Origin: Porticoccaceae bacterium
GTDB taxonomy: Bacteria; Pseudomonadota; Gammaproteobacteria; Pseudomonadales; Porticoccaceae
DNA length: 48,238 nucleotides
Direction of reading: 5' to 3'
Assembly: GCA_029238255.1 (NCBI GenBank)
Contig: JAQWGK010000039.1
Coordinates: 1-48,238 of the forward strand
The notes under the pieces are model-generated. The model was given only the letters and a program-made list of their open reading frames with translations. It was not told where the DNA came from and made no database searches. Within the stretch, counting starts at the first letter, position 1, and each line of letters opens with the position of its first letter. Made by a program: the position numbers and the translations under genes. This document shows positions 42,607-48,238 of this stretch, in pieces.

Positions 42607-43373
42607 TGATTCATCCTAATGCCATAATTGACCCCTCCGCCAAGATCGCCGATAACGTGACGATTGGCCCGTGGACAACGATTGGCCCGGATGTTGAGAT
42701 TGGTGAAGGCTGTAATATCGCCTCCCATGTGGTTGTTAAAGGTCCCACTACTATCGGCTCTGGAAATAATATTTTTCAGTTTTCCACCATTGGTGACGGT
42801 ACGCCGGATCTTAAATACAAAGATGAGCCGACTAAATTAATTATTGGCGATAACAATGTGATTCGCGAAGGTGTGACTATTCACCGCGGTACCATTCAGG
42901 ATAAGGGCGAGACGATTATTGGTAACAATAATCTGCTGATGGCCTATGCCCATGTGGGTCATGACTGCGTTATCGGCGACCATGCAATTCTGGTTAACAA
43001 CGCCAGTATCTCCGGCCATGTCTATGTCGGTGACTGGGCGATACTCTCCGGTTATGCGCTGGTTCATCAGTTTGTGCATATAGGCGCGCACTGTTTTGTT
43101 GGTCCGGCAGCCTTTGTCTATCACGATATTCCGGCCTTTGTCACTGCCTTTGGCAGCCCCGCAGAGCCGCGCACGATTAATCGTGAAGGTCTTAAGCGCC
43201 GAGGCTTTACCGCCGATCAGATTGCTCTTGCCAATCAAGCTTATAAGTTGCTCTACCGTCGTGGACTGCAGTTAGATGAGTCGATTAAAGCGATTGCCAA
43301 ACTCGGCGATGACCCGGCCATTAAGATGTTCTTAACTTCCCTTGAGAATTCAACTCGCGGCATTATCCGTTAA
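42606..43373 (+). CDS. lpxA: UDP-N-acetylglucosamine acyltransferase
   Basis: This 255-residue left-handed beta-helix protein carries out the first step of lipid A synthesis. Hexapeptide coils run from IHPNAIIDPSAKIADNVTIG. The catalytic His is in LMAYAHVGHDC, and the C-terminal helical domain starts near NREGLKRRGFT. The start is GTG at 42606 overlapping the last base of the fabZ stop. Length equals the usual 255-262. Confidence 0.97.
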   Translation: MIHPNAIIDPSAKIADNVTIGPWTTIGPDVEIGEGCNIASHVVVKGPTTIGSGNNIFQFSTIGDGTPDLKYKDEPTKLIIGDNNVIREGVTIHRGTIQDKGETIIGNNNLLMAYAHVGHDCVIGDHAILVNNASISGHVYVGDWAILSGYALVHQFVHIGAHCFVGPAAFVYHDIPAFVTAFGSPAEPRTINREGLKRRGFTADQIALANQAYKLLYRRGLQLDESIKAIAKLGDDPAIKMFLTSLENSTRGIIR

Positions 43374-43376
43374 ATC

Positions 43377-44561
43377 ATGAGCGTCCAGAGTGATAATAAG
43401 GTGTCGGCGAAAGTGGACGCTAGTGGACCTGTTTTTGCCCTGGTTGCCGGTGAAGCCTCTGGGGATACACTAGGTGCAGATTTAATTCGTGCTCTAAGAC
43501 GAATTTTCCCCACAGCCCAGTTCGAAGGTGTCGGTGGTCCTAAAATGATTGCCGAGGGCTTTGTCTCCCATTATCAGATGGATCGACTCTCGGTGATGGG
43601 CTTAATTGAACCCCTCAAGCGGTTGCCGGAATTGCTCAGAATGCGTCGTGAGCTTGTTCAGCGTTACAAAAACACAGCTCCCAGTGCCTTTATCGGTATA
43701 GATTCCCCAGACTTTAATCTGGGTATTGAAAAAGCCCTGCACAGCGCCGGCGTTAAAACTGTTCACTATGTTAGCCCCTCGGTATGGGCTTGGCGTCAGG
43801 GGCGGATAAAAAATATCAAACGCTGTGTTGATCTTATGCTCTGCCTGCTGCCCTTTGAGGAAGCCTTTTATCTTGAGCACGGTGTGCCGGTGGCCTTTGT
43901 CGGCCATCCGCTGGCCGGACAGATAGCCGAGCGGCCGAATGTCGCTGAGGCGCGTCGCCGCCTGAGCATTGATCAGGATCGACCGCTGTTGACCCTGATG
44001 CCCGGTAGTCGCGCGGGTGAAGTTCAGCAGATGGCGGAGCTATTTCTCGATGTCGCGGCACAGTTACTGGTCAGCCACCCACAGCTACAGTTTGTTATTC
44101 CTGCGGCCAATACTAATCGCCATCAGCAGCTCGAAGAGATGCTAGCGACCCGTCCTGAGTTACAGATTAAATTGATTGAGCAGCAGTCACTGCTGGCCAT
44201 GGAAGCTGCCGATGCGGTATTGCTAACCTCGGGAACCACCGCCCTTGAAGCTATGCTGTTAAAGAAGCCGATGGTGGTCAGTTATCGAATGGGCAACCTT
44301 GCCTATAGGCTGCTTAGCCCCTTTATAAAAACCCCCTATATTTCGATTCCCAATCTGCTGGCTAATCAGATGTTGGTGCCAGAACTGATTCAGGGGCAGG
44401 CGACAGTGGAACATCTAACCGATGCGGTGGTTAAAGCCCTCGATGGAAATACTCGCGAGCAACTCGAGCAGCGTTTTGATCAATTGCACCAGCAGATCAA
44501 TTTAAATTCTGGTGACTGTGCCGCGGCTGCCATTGCCAATTTGATTGCCGTTCAGGGGTAA
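43377..44561 (+). CDS. lpxB: lipid-A-disaccharide synthase
   Basis: This 394-residue GT19 glycosyltransferase joins UDP-2,3-diacylglucosamine and lipid X. Motifs are [19 protein letters not shown] (near 20-38), [31 protein letters not shown] and [22 protein letters not shown]. It begins 3 bp after lpxA, completing the lpxD-fabZ-lpxA-lpxB set. The first 18 residues are a variable extension. Confidence 0.97.
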   Translation: MSVQSDNKVSAKVDASGPVFALVAGEASGDTLGADLIRALRRIFPTAQFEGVGGPKMIAEGFVSHYQMDRLSVMGLIEPLKRLPELLRMRRELVQRYKNTAPSAFIGIDSPDFNLGIEKALHSAGVKTVHYVSPSVWAWRQGRIKNIKRCVDLMLCLLPFEEAFYLEHGVPVAFVGHPLAGQIAERPNVAEARRRLSIDQDRPLLTLMPGSRAGEVQQMAELFLDVAAQLLVSHPQLQFVIPAANTNRHQQLEEMLATRPELQIKLIEQQSLLAMEAADAVLLTSGTTALEAMLLKKPMVVSYRMGNLAYRLLSPFIKTPYISIPNLLANQMLVPELIQGQATVEHLTDAVVKALDGNTREQLEQRFDQLHQQINLNSGDCAAAAIANLIAVQG

Positions 44562-44568
44562 GCTGAGT

Positions 44569-45183
44569 ATGAAACCATGGAGTCCTCCCTCAGGGGTTAA
44601 ATTTCTCGCCGGTGTCGACGAAGTCGGGCGTGGCCCGCTGGCCGGTGATGTAGTGACCGCCGCAGTAATACTGCCCGCCGACCACGGTATCGAAGGGCTG
44701 GCCGACTCCAAAGCCCTCTCTGAGCGGCAGCGGGAAAACCTCTACAAAGATATTATTGGTCGTGCCAGTTGCTGGTGTGTTGCCCGCTCCACAGTAGCTG
44801 AAATTGATCGCTTTAATATATTGCAGGCGACATTGATGGCGATGCGCCGTGCGGTGATGGGGCTTTCTCAGCAGCCTGATTTTGTCGCTGTTGATGGCAA
44901 TCGACTGCCCCAATGGGAGTATCGCGGGGAAGCTGTGGTGAAAGGGGACGGACGGGTTGAAGTGATCAGCGCGGCATCGATTATTGCCAAGGTTGTCCGC
45001 GATGCGGAGATGAAAGCCTTTGAGGAAACCTATCCGGGTTACGGTTTCGCCAAAAACAAAGGTTATGGCACAGCCCAGCATTTAGAAGCGCTGGCGCGCA
45101 AAGGGGCGACACCGATTCATCGCAGAACCTTTGCCCCGGTTCGCGAGCAGCTCGAACTCACTCAGAGCGGTCTTTTTGATTAA
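44569..45183 (+). CDS. rnhB: ribonuclease HII
   Basis: This 204-residue enzyme removes ribonucleotides and RNA from RNA-DNA hybrids. The catalytic motif [12 protein letters not shown] (Asp17, Glu18), then VAVDGNRLP, and [14 protein letters not shown] are the conserved type 2 RNase H blocks. The ATG at 44569, 7 bp after the lpxB stop, gives a normal length. The order lpxB-rnhB is conserved in gammaproteobacteria. Confidence 0.96.
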   Translation: MKPWSPPSGVKFLAGVDEVGRGPLAGDVVTAAVILPADHGIEGLADSKALSERQRENLYKDIIGRASCWCVARSTVAEIDRFNILQATLMAMRRAVMGLSQQPDFVAVDGNRLPQWEYRGEAVVKGDGRVEVISAASIIAKVVRDAEMKAFEETYPGYGFAKNKGYGTAQHLEALARKGATPIHRRTFAPVREQLELTQSGLFD

Positions 45184-45257
45184 AATCTAAGGCTAATTGT
45201 GAGATAGTAAGCCCTTGGCGAAGATTAAAAAATAGCGCGGTAATCGAGGGTATTATT

Positions 45258-46361
45258 TTGAGATATGCACAGATCACAGGTTGGGGTAAATATGCGCCGC
45301 CGCTGCTAATGACCAACGATGATATGGCTAAGATTGTCGATACCAGTGATGAGTGGATTTTTTCCCGCTCTGGTATTCGCCAGCGTCACTACAGCCATAT
45401 ATCCACTGGTGATATGGCTTGGCTAGCGGCCGAAAAAGCACTGGCCGCAGCAGGTTTGGATGCCGATGATATAGATTTGATTGTGCTCGGTTCGACAACG
45501 CCCGAAGAGATCTGTCCGAATACCGCCAGCTATATTATGAACAAGCTTGGCGCCACCAAAGCCTCCGCCTTTGATATTAACTCCGCCTGTACTAGCTGGT
45601 TCTACGGACTAAATGCGGCTTCAGATATGATCAGAGCCGGTTCTATCAATAGGGCACTGGTAATAGGCTCTGAGCGCATCTCTCTGGCGATGGACTGGCA
45701 AAAGCGCGAGTCCTGCTTTCTGTTTGGTGATGGTGCTGGCGCGGTAGTGATTGAATCCTCCGAACAAGAGACCGGTCTGCTCGCCTCAAAAATCAGCTGT
45801 GTTCCCGATAGCCGCGAATGTCTGCGCCTTCCCGGTTGGGGGCTGTCACCGGCTCATTTAACGGAAGACTTTTTTATCTCACTGGATTTTGAAGGTCAGG
45901 AGATTTTTAAAAGTGCTGTAAAGGGGATGTCTGATGCGATTGCCGATGTGCTTGAAAAGCAAAATTTAAGCGCTGATGATATAGACCTGTTTATTCCCCA
46001 TCAGGCCAATATTCGAATTATTCAAACGTTGGCCAAGCGACTTAATTTCCCCATGGAAAAAGTGGTTGTCGCCATCGATGAATATGCCAATACCTCAGCG
46101 GCATCCATTCCGCTGGCACTCTGCGATGCACTGGAGCAGGGGCGGGTTGAGCCCGGTATGACAATTCTCACCGCGACCTTTGGTGCCGGCCTTACCTGTG
46201 GCGCCGGTATTATCCAGTGGGGCGATAGAGTCCAACCGTTGGGGATTTCCGATGCCTCGGTTGCCGACTTTGAGGGCACAGTGTTTGATCTGATGGCGGA
46301 TAGCTTTGTCCACTACGGTGTCGATGCTACAGATTTGCTCAGTAAAAATTTAACTAAATAG
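45258..46361 (+). CDS. 3-oxoacyl-ACP synthase III (FabH-like) family protein
   Basis: This 367-residue KAS III fold protein has the complete Cys-His-Asn triad: Cys111 in NSACTSWFYGL, His248 in FIPHQANIR and Asn278 in YANTSAASIPL. It also has FGDGAGAVV at 157-165. The family condenses an acyl-CoA (or acyl-AMP/ACP) with malonyl-ACP. About 35 residues beyond the usual end form a C-terminal extension. The start is probably TTG at 45258, with CGAGGG 7 bp upstream. A housekeeping FabH usually sits with fabD/fabG, so this copy between rnhB and dnaE may be an alternative initiator or make a secondary product. Confidence 0.88.
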   Translation: MRYAQITGWGKYAPPLLMTNDDMAKIVDTSDEWIFSRSGIRQRHYSHISTGDMAWLAAEKALAAAGLDADDIDLIVLGSTTPEEICPNTASYIMNKLGATKASAFDINSACTSWFYGLNAASDMIRAGSINRALVIGSERISLAMDWQKRESCFLFGDGAGAVVIESSEQETGLLASKISCVPDSRECLRLPGWGLSPAHLTEDFFISLDFEGQEIFKSAVKGMSDAIADVLEKQNLSADDIDLFIPHQANIRIIQTLAKRLNFPMEKVVVAIDEYANTSAASIPLALCDALEQGRVEPGMTILTATFGAGLTCGAGIIQWGDRVQPLGISDASVADFEGTVFDLMADSFVHYGVDATDLLSKNLTK

Positions 46362-46421
46362 TTAGCTAAAGCTTTTAAAAAATAGATTATAAAAATAGAT
46401 TTTAATTAAAGGGTTATTCCA

Positions 46422-48238
46422 ATAAGCACTCAATTAGAAACGCCTGCTGCTCCGGCATTTGTCCACCTAAGGCTTCACTCCGAATTCTCACTAGTCGATG
46501 GCTTGGTGAGAATAAAGCCGTTGGCGAAAAAAGTTGCCGAAATGGGTATGCCCGCAGTGGCCCTAACCGACTTTAATAACTTCTTTGCGGCGGTCAAGTT
46601 TTATAAGGCGACTCAGGCGGCCGGGGTTAAGCCAATTATTGGTGCGGATATGCTGGTTCTCGATGAGAGCGGCGAGGGCAGTCCCACTCAGTTGGTGTTA
46701 TTGGTTAAAGATCAGGTCGGCTATGCCAACCTGACCAAGCTGATCTCCAAAGCCTATCAGCAGGGTCAGCGTCAGGGTGTTCCCTATATCAGGAAATCCT
46801 GGCTAACAGAGTTTAGTGATGGCTTGATTGCACTGTCTGGGGGTCGCTGCGGTGAGATTGGTGTTGCACTTGTCTCAGGCCGTCTCGCCGATGCCGCAGT
46901 GGCTCTGGACGAATTTATCGACCTTTTTGGTGACCGTTTTTACCTTGAACTACAGCGTACCGGCCGGCCGGAAGAGGAGGATTACCTCCATGCCGCTGTC
47001 GCATTGGCGACACAGAAAAACTGTCCGGTAGTGGCGACTAACGATGTGCGCTTTATCTACGACGATGAGTTTGAAGCCCATGAGGCGCGGGTCTGTATTC
47101 ATGAGGGACGGGCACTGGACGATCCACGTCGTGAGCGACGCTTTTCAGAACAGCAGTATCTGCGCAGTCCGGAAGAGATGTGTGAACTGTTCGCAGATAT
47201 TCCCGAAGCGCTGGAAAACAGTGTTGAGATTGCCCGACGCTGTACCCTGGATATTCGTCTGGGCGAATACTTTCTGCCGGACTATCCGATTCCCGAGGGG
47301 ATGACTATGGATGAGTTCTTTACCCTCGAATCAGAGAAGGGTTTGCAGGAGCGTCTGGAGGTACTCTATGACACCAGCGCCGAAGACTTTCCGGAAGTTC
47401 AACAGCGCTACGCCGAGCGGCTTAAATTTGAGCTCAAGATTATTATTCAGATGGGTTTCCCCGGCTACTTCCTGATTGTGATGGACTTTATCGGCTGGGC
47501 CAAAGATAACTTGATTCCCGTGGGTCCCGGTCGCGGTTCCGGTGCCGGCTCGCTGGTCGCCTACGCGTTAAAAATTACCGATCTTGATCCCCTTGAATAC
47601 GATCTGCTGTTTGAGCGATTCCTTAATCCGGAACGGGTTTCGATGCCGGATTTCGATATCGATTTCTGTATGGAAGGCCGCGATAAGGTGATTGCCTATG
47701 TAGCGGAACAGTATGGCCGCGATGCGGTATCCCAGATTGTGACCTTCGGTACGATGGCCGCCAAGGCGGTGGTTCGGGATGTGGCTCGGGTACAGGGCAA
47801 GTCCTACGGTCTCGCCGATAAACTCTCGAAGCTAATTCCCTTTGAAGTGGGCATGACCCTTGAGAAAGCGGTAGAGCAGGAAGAAAACCTGAAAGAGTTT
47901 CTCGAGCAGGATGATGAGGCCGCTGAAATCTGGTCCATGGCCCTGCAGCTCGAAGGGGTCTCCCGCAACTGCGGCAAGCACGCTGGTGGCGTGGTGATTG
48001 CCCCCACCGAGATCACCGACTTTTCACCAATCTACTGTGATGATGCCGGTGCCGGTGTTGTCACTCAGTTTGATAAGAATGATGTCGAAGATGCCGGACT
48101 GGTTAAATTCGACTTTCTTGGACTGCGCACGCTGACCATTATCGACTGGGCAGTGCAGATGATTAATGCCGATCGCAGGGCTGCCGGTGAAGATCCCTTG
48201 GAAATCGATAAGATTCCCCTCGATGATAAGCCGACCTA
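46422..48238 (+). CDS. dnaE: DNA polymerase III alpha subunit (3' part outside window; start codon not canonical)
   Basis: About 605 residues of the replicative polymerase are present, running off the window. The N-terminal PHP domain begins [15 protein letters not shown]. The catalytic palm has [16 protein letters not shown] and [13 protein letters not shown], with the active-site Asp residues at about 412 and 414. In this frame the last upstream stop is TAA at 46407. Between it and FVHLR there is no ATG, GTG or TTG. The best candidate start is ATA at 46422 (AGGG 8 bp upstream, giving [12 protein letters not shown]), with ATT at 46416 as alternative; the first canonical codon, TTG at 46503, would delete the conserved HLRLHS. 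A base error (ATG read as ATA) is possible. Confidence 0.93.
   Translation, partial: MSTQLETPAAPAFVHLRLHSEFSLVDGLVRIKPLAKKVAEMGMPAVALTDFNNFFAAVKFYKATQAAGVKPIIGADMLVLDESGEGSPTQLVLLVKDQVGYANLTKLISKAYQQGQRQGVPYIRKSWLTEFSDGLIALSGGRCGEIGVALVSGRLADAAVALDEFIDLFGDRFYLELQRTGRPEEEDYLHAAVALATQKNCPVVATNDVRFIYDDEFEAHEARVCIHEGRALDDPRRERRFSEQQYLRSPEEMCELFADIPEALENSVEIARRCTLDIRLGEYFLPDYPIPEGMTMDEFFTLESEKGLQERLEVLYDTSAEDFPEVQQRYAERLKFELKIIIQMGFPGYFLIVMDFIGWAKDNLIPVGPGRGSGAGSLVAYALKITDLDPLEYDLLFERFLNPERVSMPDFDIDFCMEGRDKVIAYVAEQYGRDAVSQIVTFGTMAAKAVVRDVARVQGKSYGLADKLSKLIPFEVGMTLEKAVEQEENLKEFLEQDDEAAEIWSMALQLEGVSRNCGKHAGGVVIAPTEITDFSPIYCDDAGAGVVTQFDKNDVEDAGLVKFDFLGLRTLTIIDWAVQMINADRRAAGEDPLEIDKIPLDDKPT

Noticed and set aside
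1-48238. CRISPR arrays, rRNA and tRNA genes, prophage genes
   Set aside because: No regularly spaced long repeats, no cloverleaf sequences with acceptor stems and no phage structural genes were found by reading. Short structured RNAs could still be missed.

Overview
The window looks like a chromosomal segment of a free-living, probably marine, gammaproteobacterium related to the Pseudomonas/Cellvibrionales side of the class. The long run map-rpsB-tsf-pyrH-frr-uppS-cdsA-dxr-rseP-bamA-skp-lpxD-fabZ-lpxA-lpxB-rnhB-(FabH-like)-dnaE, with glnD, dapC and dapD on the other side of map, matches the gene order known from pseudomonads. A compatible-solute operon, a lipid/acyl-CoA degradation region and a near-balanced base composition fit a marine heterotroph. 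The taxonomic placement is inference; no rRNA or tRNA gene is visible.

Layout. (1) 1-3149, minus strand: a three-gene glucosylglycerate operon with a HAD-IIB phosphatase, a GT81-type glucosyl-3-phosphoglycerate synthase and a GH13_18 phosphorylase cut by the window edge. Its upstream region carries a palindrome matching the NtrC consensus, another palindrome made of the same half-sites, and a -24/-12-like element. (2) 3440-4242, minus: a small overlapping gene pair, a HicA-like basic protein and a helix-turn-helix partner, that looks like an undescribed toxin-antitoxin-type module with its own palindromic operator. (3) 4525-23389: a catabolic and lipid region. It holds an SCP2 sterol-carrier protein, an APH-like kinase, an MFS carrier, two adjacent acyl-CoA dehydrogenases, an HSL-type esterase, a lipid A-type acyltransferase, a POT peptide transporter, an XRE/MmyB-type regulator, an R-specific MaoC/SDR/thiolase set, a lipoprotein alkylsulfatase, a membrane-anchored beta-propeller protein, an alpha/beta hydrolase and a FadI-like thiolase. 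(4) 23430-30371, minus: dapD, a Spx/ArsC-like protein, nth, dapC, glnD and map. (5) 30764 to the end, plus: translation, isoprenoid, outer-membrane biogenesis and lipid A genes, ending inside dnaE.

How the parts work together. Region 1 makes glucosylglycerate from NDP-glucose and 3-phosphoglycerate and can recycle it by phosphorolysis. Its upstream motifs suggest nitrogen control, and GlnD, the nitrogen sensor, is encoded in the same window. Region 3 holds a stereochemically consistent (R)-hydroxyacyl-CoA oxidation route (MaoC, MFE2-like SDR, thiolase) divergent from a regulator whose family has a lipid-like ligand pocket. The kinase plus acyl-CoA dehydrogenases recall 4-hydroxyacyl-CoA catabolism (LvaA/LvaC, ACAD10/11). 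Region 5 is a housekeeping block.

Points most worth a second look: the NtrC-like promoter of the glucosylglycerate operon, the HicA-like pair, the kinase/dehydrogenase cluster, five 11-bp tandem units before fabZ, and a dnaE reading frame with no ATG, GTG or TTG between its upstream stop and its conserved N-terminus.
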